Assembly: GCA_003695725.1 (NCBI GenBank)
Contig: RFHX01000104.1
Span: 1 to 12,293 of the forward strand
Direction: 5' to 3'
DNA from: J061 sp003695725 [NCBI: Candidatus Schekmanbacteria bacterium]
GTDB lineage: Bacteria; Schekmanbacteria; GWA2-38-11
Length of the DNA: 12,293 nt
Shown here one piece after another: positions 1 to 7,884 of the stretch (positions are counted from its first letter, which is position 1; every line of letters begins with the position of its first letter). The notes under the pieces were generated by a model. The model was not told the origin of the DNA. It was given only the letters and a program-made list of their open reading frames with translations, and made no database searches. The position numbers were made by a program, and so were the translations under genes.

Positions 1-27
1 AATTAGCTTTTTTTTACAGATATAATG
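1..27. other. Short tail after nuoN, no terminator visible
   Basis: Only 27 bases follow the nuoN stop codon. Read on the minus strand they are AT-rich and contain a run of A, not the hairpin plus T-run expected of a Rho-independent terminator. Whether the operon ends here or continues into another gene cannot be decided from this window. Confidence 0.5.
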
Positions 28-1521
28 TTACATAAAAATAAAAAATGATTCGCGGGCAAGATTTAAAAATGGACCGGGATAAAGACCAATCAACAAAGTC
101 ATTATCATTGAAACAACAAGGACAAGAGCTAATGGCTTGGAAACTAAAAGAGAAAATCTTTCAGAAGGCTTGTCTATATACATTGCCTTTATAATTTTAA
201 AATAATAGTAAACTGACACAGCGCTAGTAAGAATTCCTATAACAGCGAGATAATATAATTTCGCCTTTATTGCGGCACCAAAAATATAAAACTTACCTAC
301 AAAGCCTGCCATTGGAGGTATTCCCATCAGGGAAAGAAGGAAAATTCCCATTGCGGCCGCATAAAAAGGTTTTATCCTGGCAAGGCCTGAGAAATCTGCA
401 ATTCTATCTCCTCTCAGCGAATTGTTTCTAAGAAAGATTACAACAGTAAAGGCGCCCAAATTCATAAAGGTATATGCAAGCATATAGAACAAGACTGCAT
501 AAACTGCCAGACGGCCTTCTTCAGAAAATATTACTCGTCCATCTGCTACCTGCACAAGCTTTCCAGCGGCAACAATTCCCATCAATGCATAGCCGGCATG
601 AGCAATGCTTGAATATGCAAGAAGCCGTTTTACATTATCCTGTGCCACGGCAAGGACATTCCCTATAATCATTGTAAATGCAGAAAGCAGCCACAACAAA
701 ATAAACCATTTGTCTTTTGCAGGAATTACAGCAATAGTAAAAATTCTGAGGAAAGCGGCAAATCCTGCTGCTTTTGGGGCAACAGACATAAAGGCAGTTA
801 TTGCCGTAGGCGCACCATCATATGCATCGGGACACCACAGATGAAAGGGCACTGCGGCAATCTTAAAGGCAAGTCCGACAATTATGAGCACAATTCCAAG
901 AATACTCAATCTTGAAAAACCATTTTGAAGAAGAGCTGTCTGAACTTCCAAAATATTTGTTGATGATGTTTCGCCATAGAGAAGAGATATTCCATACAAG
1001 AGAATTCCCGAAGAAAAAGCGCCTAAAACAAAATATTTCAATGCCGCTTCATTCGACCTTATATCTCTCTTTTTAAATCCAACCAATGCATAAATGGACA
1101 ATGCCATCAATTCAATTCCAATATATATTACCATCAAGTCGTTACCGCTTGAAATTATGAACATCCCGAGTATGGAAAAACAAATCAAAACATAATACTC
1201 GCCTTTGACAATGCCTTCGATTGCATTATATTTGCCTGACATCAAAACTGTCAAAATTCCCGCAATAATAAACAACACTTTAAAAAAATTGGAAAAGCCA
1301 TCAGCAATAAAGGCATCTGAAAAGGTGGTGCCATAATTATTAAAATTCAGCACTAGTATTATTGCTGTTGCCACCAACCCAATCAGCGTTGTTACAGAGA
1401 TTACATTATAATCTTTCTTGGAGAGAAAAATCCCGGCGCAAAGGAGGAAGAAAGACCAGAGAGCAAGAAACACCTCCGGGTAAATCAAATCAATTTCAGG
1501 TATAAAAGCAGATATATCCAT
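28..1521 (-). CDS. nuoN: NADH-quinone oxidoreductase subunit N (antiporter-like proton channel)
   Basis: NuoN is the antiporter-like membrane subunit next to the NuoA/J/K heel and carries one of the proton channels of complex I. The 497-residue protein is hydrophobic throughout, with about 14 membrane helices, which is usual for the family. The family's charged residues are present: Glu137 in GIELMALS (helix 5), Lys220 in GLAFKIAAVPFH (helix 7), Lys250 in SVAPKAAGF (helix 8) and Lys410 in GFVGKFY (helix 12). The loop after helix 7 reads WCPDAYDGAPT, a variant of the common W(T/A)PDVYEGAPT. The ATG at 1521 follows GAGGA at 1535-1531 with a 9-base spacer. It is the last of the eleven nuo genes, 40 bases after nuoM. 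NuoM and NuoL are paralogues; the helix-12 Lys and the gene order distinguish it as NuoN. The identification is secure. Confidence 0.97.
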   Translation of the reverse strand: MDISAFIPEIDLIYPEVFLALWSFFLLCAGIFLSKKDYNVISVTTLIGLVATAIILVLNFNNYGTTFSDAFIADGFSNFFKVLFIIAGILTVLMSGKYNAIEGIVKGEYYVLICFSILGMFIISSGNDLMVIYIGIELMALSIYALVGFKKRDIRSNEAALKYFVLGAFSSGILLYGISLLYGETSSTNILEVQTALLQNGFSRLSILGIVLIIVGLAFKIAAVPFHLWCPDAYDGAPTAITAFMSVAPKAAGFAAFLRIFTIAVIPAKDKWFILLWLLSAFTMIIGNVLAVAQDNVKRLLAYSSIAHAGYALMGIVAAGKLVQVADGRVIFSEEGRLAVYAVLFYMLAYTFMNLGAFTVVIFLRNNSLRGDRIADFSGLARIKPFYAAAMGIFLLSLMGIPPMAGFVGKFYIFGAAIKAKLYYLAVIGILTSAVSVYYYFKIIKAMYIDKPSERFSLLVSKPLALVLVVSMIMTLLIGLYPGPFLNLARESFFIFM

Positions 1522-1561
1522 TAATCTAAATCCTCAAGAAAAATTCTCCATAATTGTTTGC

Positions 1562-3235
1562 TTACTCTTCTATTCCTTTTTCCGAAATTTCTTTGGCTTC
1601 TGCAGTTGAAATACTTGCAGTAATTACCTTCCCTTCAACTTTCGTTTCCAATGTATTTTCTGATTTGATATTTTCAGGAGCAATTCGCATTACAAGATGC
1701 TCGACAGGTTTTTCCATAATCCTCAAAAAAGGTTTTGGATAAAGACCAATCCAAAAGATGAAAAGCACAATTGGAGCCAATGTTGCGATTTCCCTTATAT
1801 TCAAATCTTTCAGATTGAAATTTTTTGGATTCCACAATTTTCCAAAGAAAACTCTTTGATAAAGCCAAAGCAGATATGCGGCGCCCAAAATAATTCCTGT
1901 GCAGGAAAATGCCGCCCATATCCAGCCAAGAAAATTTGAATTGAATACGCCAAGTAGAATCAAGAATTCCCCAATAAAACCATTCATCCCGGGAAGTCCC
2001 ATAGACGAAAGGAAAATTATTAGCGTCAACGCAGAATAAATCGGGACTTTGCTTGACAGCCCTCCATATTCTGCAATTTCCCTTGTATGCCGCCTTTCAT
2101 AAATCAAGCCGACTATAAGAAAGAGGCCTCCTGTGCTTACACCATGATTTATCATTTGAAGCACACTTCCAAGTATGCCCTGTGAAGTCAATGCAAAAAG
2201 CCCTATCATACAAAATCCCAGATGGCTGACACTTGAATACGCAACGAGCTTCTTCATATCCTTTTGGACAAGAGCAACCATTGCCCCGTAGATTATTCCT
2301 ATTACAGACAAAACTGCAATAAAGGGGACGAAGTCTCTTGTTGCATCCGGAAACAGCGGCATACTAAAACGCAGAAAGCCGTATGTCCCCATTTTCAAAA
2401 GGACACCTGCAAGAATTACACTGCCTGCTGTAGGTGCATCGACATGTGCGTCGGGCAGCCATGTATGGAATGGAAACATAGGCACCTTGATTGCAAAGCC
2501 AAGAAAGAATGCCAAAAAGAGCCACCACTGCCAGCTATATGGCAGATTATCGTTCAGAAGTCTCATAAGGTCGAATGTATAAACACCCGGATGAGTTGCA
2601 TTATAATGGAAAAATAGAGCAAGAATACCAAGAAGCATAAAAAGACTGCCAAACAAAGTATAGAGGAAAAACTTTATTGCAGAATAAAGTTTCTTGGGAC
2701 CGCCTCCCCATACGCCAATCAAGAAATACATTGGGACAAGCATAACTTCCCAGAAGACATAAAAGAGGAAAAAATCAAGGGCTGCAAAAACTCCAAGCAT
2801 TCCTGTCTGAAGCAGAAGCATAAAGACATAATACTCCTTAACCCTTTCAGTAATAGCAGACCATGAAGAAAGGATTGCAATTGCGCCAAGTATCGTTGTC
2901 AGCAGGAAAAGAAGAAGACTAATGCCGTCGATTCCGAGAAAATAGAAAATAGTCAGATTAATAGACTTTACTTCAATCCATGAAAATTTCTCAACAAACT
3001 GCATCTTGTAAGTTGATGCATCGAATTTCTGAAGAAGCATAAAGGAAAGAAGCATATCTGCAATGGCTACGAAGTTTGCAAAAATCTTAATGCTGTTAAT
3101 CTTCTCCTTTGGGAAAAACATCAAAATAATCGCTCCCAAAAGAGGCATAAAAATTACATAGGTAAGTATTGGGAATCCTATCTGGTTGACATATGAATAT
3201 GCGTCAGCCAGATATGATGAATAATTTAAATCCAT
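1562..3235 (-). CDS. nuoM: NADH-quinone oxidoreductase subunit M (antiporter-like proton channel)
   Basis: NuoM is the middle antiporter-like subunit of the complex I membrane arm. Channel residues visible are Glu163 in FWEVMLVPMY, Lys250 in FAIKVPMFPFHTWLPDAH, Lys281 in LLKMGTYG and Glu423 in GFIGEF. The last is a Glu where NuoL and NuoN have Lys, as is typical of NuoM. About 14 membrane helices are expected. At 557 residues it is longer than usual (about 490-510): after the last helix (IGLYPKPF, 496-503) a hydrophilic tail of about 50 residues follows, rich in Glu, Lys, Ser and Thr, with no recognised domain. The ATG at 3235 has GGAGG at 3248-3244 with an 8-base spacer; another ATG at 3239 is out of frame and too close to the ribosome site. 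It lies 25 bases after nuoL and 40 before nuoN. Confidence 0.97.
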   Translation of the reverse strand: MDLNYSSYLADAYSYVNQIGFPILTYVIFMPLLGAIILMFFPKEKINSIKIFANFVAIADMLLSFMLLQKFDASTYKMQFVEKFSWIEVKSINLTIFYFLGIDGISLLLFLLTTILGAIAILSSWSAITERVKEYYVFMLLLQTGMLGVFAALDFFLFYVFWEVMLVPMYFLIGVWGGGPKKLYSAIKFFLYTLFGSLFMLLGILALFFHYNATHPGVYTFDLMRLLNDNLPYSWQWWLFLAFFLGFAIKVPMFPFHTWLPDAHVDAPTAGSVILAGVLLKMGTYGFLRFSMPLFPDATRDFVPFIAVLSVIGIIYGAMVALVQKDMKKLVAYSSVSHLGFCMIGLFALTSQGILGSVLQMINHGVSTGGLFLIVGLIYERRHTREIAEYGGLSSKVPIYSALTLIIFLSSMGLPGMNGFIGEFLILLGVFNSNFLGWIWAAFSCTGIILGAAYLLWLYQRVFFGKLWNPKNFNLKDLNIREIATLAPIVLFIFWIGLYPKPFLRIMEKPVEHLVMRIAPENIKSENTLETKVEGKVITASISTAEAKEISEKGIEE

Positions 3236-3260
3236 TCATTTATCCTCCGCTTTCTTATTT

Positions 3261-5318
3261 TTACATCATTACAATTAATATGCTCACGAGCAGAAACACT
3301 CCGGCAAGCATTATAGCAGCATAACTATTCAATAAACCGCTCTGTATCTTTCTCCCTTCTCTGGAGAAAAACTTGACCATTTTAGCCACACCATTGACCA
3401 TTCCATCAACCACATAGGCATCCCAAAAGTTGGATATATGGCTTGCACCTACTGTAAAATCGCTCGAAAAATTCACCAAGCCGTCAATCTTCGAAGCGTC
3501 AAAACGCCAGAAGAAGCGTGAAAGCTTTTTCACTCCATTCACGAACACTGCTTCATAAAATTCATCGACATAGTATTTATTCAAAAGGACTCTATACATT
3601 TGCTTATATTTTTCAGCCAATTTCTTTGGAAGCTCTTTATTTTTGAGATACATATAATTGGCAAGCATCATTCCTGCAACGGCGATGGCAACAGAAACTA
3701 CCATCAATGTAATCTCAAGCCCTATGCTGTGTGCTCCTTCATGCACTGCGCCTTCACTATGTTCTGCAATGCTGAAAACAGGGCTTAAAAACTCGTGAAA
3801 TTTGTTGCCTCCCTCGATAATTGGAATACCCACGAATCCGCCAACCAATGATAAAATTCCAAGCACCATCAAGGGAAATGTTATGTTTAGAGGCGATTCA
3901 TGAAGATGATGCGCCGTCTCCTCAGGCACTCTCGACTCTCCTTTAAAGGTCATATTGACAAGTCGAAACATATAGAATGCCGTCATAAAAGCAGCAGCCG
4001 CTCCAAGGAACCAGAGAAAATATTTGAAATTGCCTAAAACAGGATTTTCTGCTGTAAATGTTTTGAAAAGGATTTCATCTTTGCTGAAAAACCCTGCAAA
4101 GGGAGGAATTCCTGCAATGGCTAATGTTGCAAAAAGAAAGGTCCAATAGGTTCGAGGCATATGCTCTTTTAGTGCACCCATTTTTCTCATATCCTGCTCT
4201 CCACCCATTGCATGGATTACACTTCCCGAGCCAAGAAAGAGACAGGCTTTAAAAAAGGCATGAGTCATTAAATGAAAAATTCCTGCCTCATAAGCTCCAA
4301 CGCCGCAACCCAAAAACATATATCCAAGCTGACTTACTGTAGAATATGCAAGCACTTTTTTAATATCATTTTGCACAAGGCCAATCGATGCGGCAAAGAT
4401 TGCCGTTAGTGCACCAACCGTTGCAACAACTGTCAAACTAATGGGAGCAAGGTCATAGAGAGGATGACATCGCGCAACCATATATATTCCTGCTGTAACC
4501 ATCGTAGCGGCATGAATAAGAGCGCTTACAGGAGTCGGTCCTTCCATTGCATCGGGAAGCCAAACATAAAGCGGTATCTGTGCTGATTTTCCTGTTGCTC
4601 CAACAAAAAGGGCTAAAGTAATTGCAGTAACGACAGTTATGCCCAGAGGAGTCATATGCATCAGCACCTCTTCCTTTTCAGCAACTGCTGAAAATACAGA
4701 AGTAAAATCGAGAGTTCCAAAAACTGAATAGATGCAGAAGATACCGAGAATAAAACCAAAATCTCCAATCCTGTTTACGACAAAAGCTTTTTTGCCTGCA
4801 TCCCCTGCTGATTTCTTTTTGATATAAAATCCAATAAGAAGATATGAGCAAAGTCCGACTCCTTCCCAACCTACAAACATCAAAAGGAAGCTGTTCCCAA
4901 GGACAAGCAGAAGCATTGAAAACATAAATAGGTTGAGATAGGCAAAGAAGCGGTAATAGCCGGATTCACCATGCATATATCCTGTTGAATAGATATGAAT
5001 AAGCATTCCAACAAAGGTAACTACAAAAAGCATTACTGCAGAAAGGGCATCGAGCTGAAATCCTATCTCAACTGAAAAGTTTCCTGCAGGAATCCATTGA
5101 TAGATTATTTGTTCAAAAATTCCATTTTCCGGATGATTTAAAAATATGAAGTCTGCAAGTACATAAAGAGCAATTGCAGATGAAATAATAGCAACACCGC
5201 AGGCAACAGTGTGGATTATATTTTCACTGCTTCTATATTTCTCGGAAAACAATCCGACTGCACCGTTGATTATAAAACCAACAGCAAACAACAGGGGAAT
5301 ATAACAAAGCAATTCCAT
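3261..5318 (-). CDS. nuoL: NADH-quinone oxidoreductase subunit L (distal antiporter-like proton channel)
   Basis: NuoL is the distal proton-channel subunit of complex I; its C-terminal amphipathic helix runs along the membrane arm and braces NuoM and NuoN. Diagnostic stretches are GWEGVGLCSYLLIGF (Glu152, helix 5), ATGKSAQIPLYVWLPDAMEGPTPVSALIHAAT split over 242-272 (Lys244, His269), AFFKACLF (Lys357) and FFSKDEIL (Lys413, helix 12). Residues 578-588 (LLNKYYVDEFY) precede the lateral helix at about 590-650, and a final anchor helix lies at about 663-684. At 685 residues it is somewhat longer than the E. coli protein (613). Two loops, about 468-474 and 518-531, are rich in His and Glu, which is common in this family. 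The ATG at 5318 has only a weak ribosome site (AAGGGA, 12 bases upstream, inside the end of nuoK), so translation may be coupled to nuoK, 9 bases away. Confidence 0.98.
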   Translation of the reverse strand: MELLCYIPLLFAVGFIINGAVGLFSEKYRSSENIIHTVACGVAIISSAIALYVLADFIFLNHPENGIFEQIIYQWIPAGNFSVEIGFQLDALSAVMLFVVTFVGMLIHIYSTGYMHGESGYYRFFAYLNLFMFSMLLLVLGNSFLLMFVGWEGVGLCSYLLIGFYIKKKSAGDAGKKAFVVNRIGDFGFILGIFCIYSVFGTLDFTSVFSAVAEKEEVLMHMTPLGITVVTAITLALFVGATGKSAQIPLYVWLPDAMEGPTPVSALIHAATMVTAGIYMVARCHPLYDLAPISLTVVATVGALTAIFAASIGLVQNDIKKVLAYSTVSQLGYMFLGCGVGAYEAGIFHLMTHAFFKACLFLGSGSVIHAMGGEQDMRKMGALKEHMPRTYWTFLFATLAIAGIPPFAGFFSKDEILFKTFTAENPVLGNFKYFLWFLGAAAAFMTAFYMFRLVNMTFKGESRVPEETAHHLHESPLNITFPLMVLGILSLVGGFVGIPIIEGGNKFHEFLSPVFSIAEHSEGAVHEGAHSIGLEITLMVVSVAIAVAGMMLANYMYLKNKELPKKLAEKYKQMYRVLLNKYYVDEFYEAVFVNGVKKLSRFFWRFDASKIDGLVNFSSDFTVGASHISNFWDAYVVDGMVNGVAKMVKFFSREGRKIQSGLLNSYAAIMLAGVFLLVSILIVMM

Positions 5319-5327
5319 AGTTTTCTT

Positions 5328-5630
5328 TTATCCCTTCAGCGATTGATAATCATCAAAACTTACACTGCCCTTGTTTCTAAACATTGAAATTATAATAGCA
5401 AGCCCGATAGCGGCTTCAGATGCCGCTACGGCGATAATCATTACGACAAAAATCTGTCCAGTCACATCCCGTAAATAGCTTGAAAATGCAATAAAGTTGA
5501 TTCCAGCAGAATTCAACATAAGCTCAATGGACATTAGTATAACCAAGGCATTTTTCCTCGTAATAACGCCAATTGCTCCAATAACAAAAAGCCCTGCACT
5601 GAGCAAAAGATACCAAGACAATGGAATCAT
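5328..5630 (-). CDS. nuoK: NADH-quinone oxidoreductase subunit K
   Basis: NuoK is a small three-helix membrane subunit of the complex I heel, homologous to MrpC and mitochondrial ND4L. It helps connect quinone reduction to the proton channels. At 100 residues it has the normal family length. The two membrane-buried glutamates essential in E. coli NuoK are at the same positions: Glu36 in ILMSIELMLN and Glu72 in VAASEAAIGL. The start MIPLSWYLLLSA is typical. The ATG at 5630 follows AGGAG at 5643-5639 with an 8-base spacer, and this ribosome site overlaps the stop codon of nuoJ. The ending SFDDYQSLKG is the usual hydrophilic tail. Confidence 0.98.
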   Translation of the reverse strand: MIPLSWYLLLSAGLFVIGAIGVITRKNALVILMSIELMLNSAGINFIAFSSYLRDVTGQIFVVMIIAVAASEAAIGLAIIISMFRNKGSVSFDDYQSLKG

Positions 5631-5641
5631 TCTAAAATCTC

Positions 5642-6166
5642 CTATGACTTTCTGCTTAACACAATTGCCCCCACCATTGCTGCAAGAAGGACAATTGAAA
5701 TAAGTTCAAATTGGAAAATATATTTCGTATAAAGCATAACGCCTAAATTCTCAACGGTGCCATCAAAGAGTGTGCCTGATATCAATGACGCTATCTTCTT
5801 TCCTGCCCCAATAAATATGTAAATGAATTCAAGAAACAATGTTATGCCAATAATTGCTGCAAGAAACTTAAACGCAGTCTGAGGTTGCGGCGTTTCACTT
5901 ACCCTTTTATTTACCAATAGAATAACGAAAAGATATAAAACCATTATACCGCCTGCATATACCAAGACCTGTACTGCAGCAAGAAACTGAGCCTTCAATT
6001 GAATGTAAAGCCCTGCAACTGAAAAAAAGGTAAGCACCAAATACAAAGCGCAGTGGACTATCTCCTCGCGAGTAATAACCATTATTGCCGAAACCAAAGT
6101 TATGAGGGCAAGAAGCAGGAATATAGCATAATTTGCCGCAGATGTTACTGTAAGAGATTCAATCAA
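5642..6166 (-). CDS. nuoJ: NADH-quinone oxidoreductase subunit J, TTG start
   Basis: NuoJ (ND6 homologue) is a five-helix subunit of the complex I membrane arm whose third helix carries the pi-bulge that switches during coupling. The hallmark is FLAAVQVLVYAGGIMVLYLF at residues 61-80. Helices lie at roughly 12-31, 37-56, 63-85, 99-120 and 151-171; the 174-residue length is normal. The start is TTG at 6166, inside a TTGA overlap with the nuoI stop. The frame has a TGA stop three codons upstream, so no ATG start is possible, and a strong AAGGAGG lies at 6183-6177. Between the two is an out-of-frame ATG followed by seven A residues (6173-6167). This junction is discussed as a finding. Downstream nuoK begins 11 bases after the stop. 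Confidence 0.96.
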   Translation of the reverse strand: MIESLTVTSAANYAIFLLLALITLVSAIMVITREEIVHCALYLVLTFFSVAGLYIQLKAQFLAAVQVLVYAGGIMVLYLFVILLVNKRVSETPQPQTAFKFLAAIIGITLFLEFIYIFIGAGKKIASLISGTLFDGTVENLGVMLYTKYIFQFELISIVLLAAMVGAIVLSRKS

Positions 6167-6693
6167 TTTTTTTCATCCTCCTTCTTTTCGCTCTTTACGA
6201 TTTTGCTCTTTTTACTTCTCGTCCAATTCTGAATAAGTTTGTTTATTGGATAAACCATATCTTCCCTCTTGTAGCAGGAAATTTCATATTCTTCAGTGGG
6301 TAAAATGGCATCTACAGGGCAAGACCTAAAACATAGACCACAAAACGAACATCTCGACAGGTCAACTGTAAACTCCTTGATTTTTTTATCCTTCCCCTTC
6401 CCTTCTGTCTCAATTGTAATACAACCGTCAGGACAGACTCTTGCACACAATCCGCAACCTATGCACTTTATCGAGCCGTCTTCCTTAAGCACATAACCAT
6501 GCAGTCCCCTCCACCGCTCAGGAATTTCCCAATCTTTGGTAGATTTTTCATAGGGATACTGCATTGTAACCTTCCGTTTAAACATATATTTGAGTGTCAC
6601 CGCCATCCCAGCGCGCAAATCTTGAAGGAAGTCATACCACACCTCCTCTTTTCTTTGAGCATTGTCCCGCGGTACTACATAATAATCATCCAT
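6163..6693 (-). CDS. nuoI: NADH-quinone oxidoreductase subunit I (two 4Fe4S clusters)
   Basis: NuoI is the 8-Fe ferredoxin-type subunit of the connecting arm. It carries clusters N6a and N6b, which pass electrons towards NuoB and quinone. Two complete CxxCxxCxxxCP motifs are present: Cys77, 80, 83, 87 (CIGCGLCARVCP) and Cys115, 118, 121, 125 (CSFCGLCFRSCP). The N-terminal part (about 25-55, including AVTLKYMFKRKVTMQYP) is the usual membrane-associated segment. The 176-residue length is normal, but the last 18 residues form a strongly charged Lys/Glu tail. The ATG at 6693 follows AGGAG at 6709-6705 with an 11-base spacer. In the classical operon it would follow nuoH as it does here. Without NuoG, its clusters would be the outermost visible electron entry point, so a ferredoxin could dock nearby; that is inference. 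Confidence 0.98.
   Translation of the reverse strand: MDDYYVVPRDNAQRKEEVWYDFLQDLRAGMAVTLKYMFKRKVTMQYPYEKSTKDWEIPERWRGLHGYVLKEDGSIKCIGCGLCARVCPDGCITIETEGKGKDKKIKEFTVDLSRCSFCGLCFRSCPVDAILPTEEYEISCYKREDMVYPINKLIQNWTRSKKSKIVKSEKKEDEKN
6177..6183 (-). promoter_or_regulatory. Strong Shine-Dalgarno for nuoJ
   Basis: AAGGAGG read on the minus strand lies inside the last codons of nuoI, 10 bases before the TTG start of nuoJ. It is the best ribosome site in the operon, which would compensate for the weak TTG start. It also sits just upstream of a run of seven A, at about the place where a Shine-Dalgarno element stimulates frameshifting in dnaX-type signals. Confidence 0.7.
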
Positions 6694-6717
6694 ATCAACT
6701 AAAACTCCTGCTTATCA

Positions 6718-7884
6718 TTAGGTTGCAGTTTCATAATCGCTTCTTCTTTTTGAAACACAGAAATTTTCAAAGCTCTTTATAAATTTAAAGGAGATAATAA
6801 TTATCAGCGCAGTCCCGCCCCACACAATGGGATAGAAGATATACCATGCAAGTTTTTCGTAGAAAAAGTACTCAATTCCTGCAAAACCAATATTTATGAG
6901 AGAGAGCGGAAGGAGAATCTTCCACCCAATCTGCATCAATTGGTCATAACGATATCTTGGGAATGTCCATCTAATCCAAATAAAGAGGAAGAGAATAAAC
7001 AACACTTTCAAACAAAACCAGACGGCAGGAATAAGCCCTTCAAGAAATGCTTTCATCATTCCGCTTCCGGGAATTTCAATATGAAGGAAAGCAAGAGGGC
7101 TTCCCCATCCACCTAAAAACAATGTAGCACCTATTGCAGAAACAACAATCATATTCAAATATTCTGCTAAATAGAAGAAAGCAAACTTCATTGCGCTGTA
7201 TTCTGTCTGATAACCTGCAACAAGCTCGGTTTCGGCTTCAGGCAAATCGAAGGGCAGTCTGTTTGTTTCAGCAAGGGCGCATACTATATAAAGGAAAAAA
7301 CCAAGAGGCTGGACAAGAATAAACCAAATGCCAGATTCTGCCTGTTTTTCGATTATCTCAACCATCGAAAGAGATTCTGCAAATATAAGCACACCAATCA
7401 CTGACAACCCAATGGAAACTTCATAGCTTACCATCTGCGCTGCCGAGCGTAATCCTCCAATCAATGGATATTTGCTGTTTGATGCCCATCCTGCCATTAC
7501 TAGCCCAAATACCCCAAGAGATGAGACAGCAAAAATAAAAAGAAGGCCAATGTTTATATCGGTGATATAGAATGATGGACTCCACGGTATTACTGCAAGC
7601 ACAGTAAAAGCAGGGACAAGACAGATGACAGGACAAAGATAAAAAAGAATCTTGTCCGCTTTGCTTGGAATAATATCCTCTTTGATAAAAAGTTTTAATC
7701 CATCTGCTATGGGCTGAAGTATTCCGTGATATCCCACACGCATAGGACCAAGGCGAGACTGAATCCATGCACACACCTTCCTTTCGAGGTATGCAGTGTA
7801 TGCCACTGCCAAAGCGCAGACACCCATAACCACAACAATCTTTATAAGAGCAACCACTATATCTCTCAAAAATGAATAAATCAT
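6718..7884 (-). CDS. nuoH: NADH-quinone oxidoreductase subunit H
   Basis: NuoH (ND1 homologue) is the membrane subunit that, with NuoB and NuoD, forms the quinone chamber and anchors the peripheral arm. Signature stretches are ERKVCAWIQSRLGPMRVG (34-51), QPIADGLKLFIKED (57-70) and AETNRLPFDLPEAETELVAG (205-224), the acidic loop lining the quinone entrance, plus RWTFPRYRYDQLM (305-317). At 388 residues it is longer than E. coli NuoH (325). The excess is mainly C-terminal and adds a further hydrophobic segment (about 347-367) and a charged end. The ATG at 7884 overlaps the nuoD stop as ATGA, with GGAG 10 bases upstream, so translation is probably coupled to nuoD. This direct D-H junction is where nuoE, nuoF and nuoG would normally lie. 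Confidence 0.98.
   Translation of the reverse strand: MIYSFLRDIVVALIKIVVVMGVCALAVAYTAYLERKVCAWIQSRLGPMRVGYHGILQPIADGLKLFIKEDIIPSKADKILFYLCPVICLVPAFTVLAVIPWSPSFYITDINIGLLFIFAVSSLGVFGLVMAGWASNSKYPLIGGLRSAAQMVSYEVSIGLSVIGVLIFAESLSMVEIIEKQAESGIWFILVQPLGFFLYIVCALAETNRLPFDLPEAETELVAGYQTEYSAMKFAFFYLAEYLNMIVVSAIGATLFLGGWGSPLAFLHIEIPGSGMMKAFLEGLIPAVWFCLKVLFILFLFIWIRWTFPRYRYDQLMQIGWKILLPLSLINIGFAGIEYFFYEKLAWYIFYPIVWGGTALIIIISFKFIKSFENFCVSKRRSDYETAT

Noticed and set aside
77-1751. A 15-base identical repeat, GGATAAAGACCAATC, at 77-91 and 1737-1751.
   Set aside because: Both copies encode IGLYP at the same place in the last helix region of the paralogues NuoN and NuoM. Shared ancestry and a conserved motif explain it.
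3900-3925. Histidine-rich loops of NuoL as a possible metal-binding insertion.
   Set aside because: HxHESP-type loops between the late helices are common in NuoL proteins.
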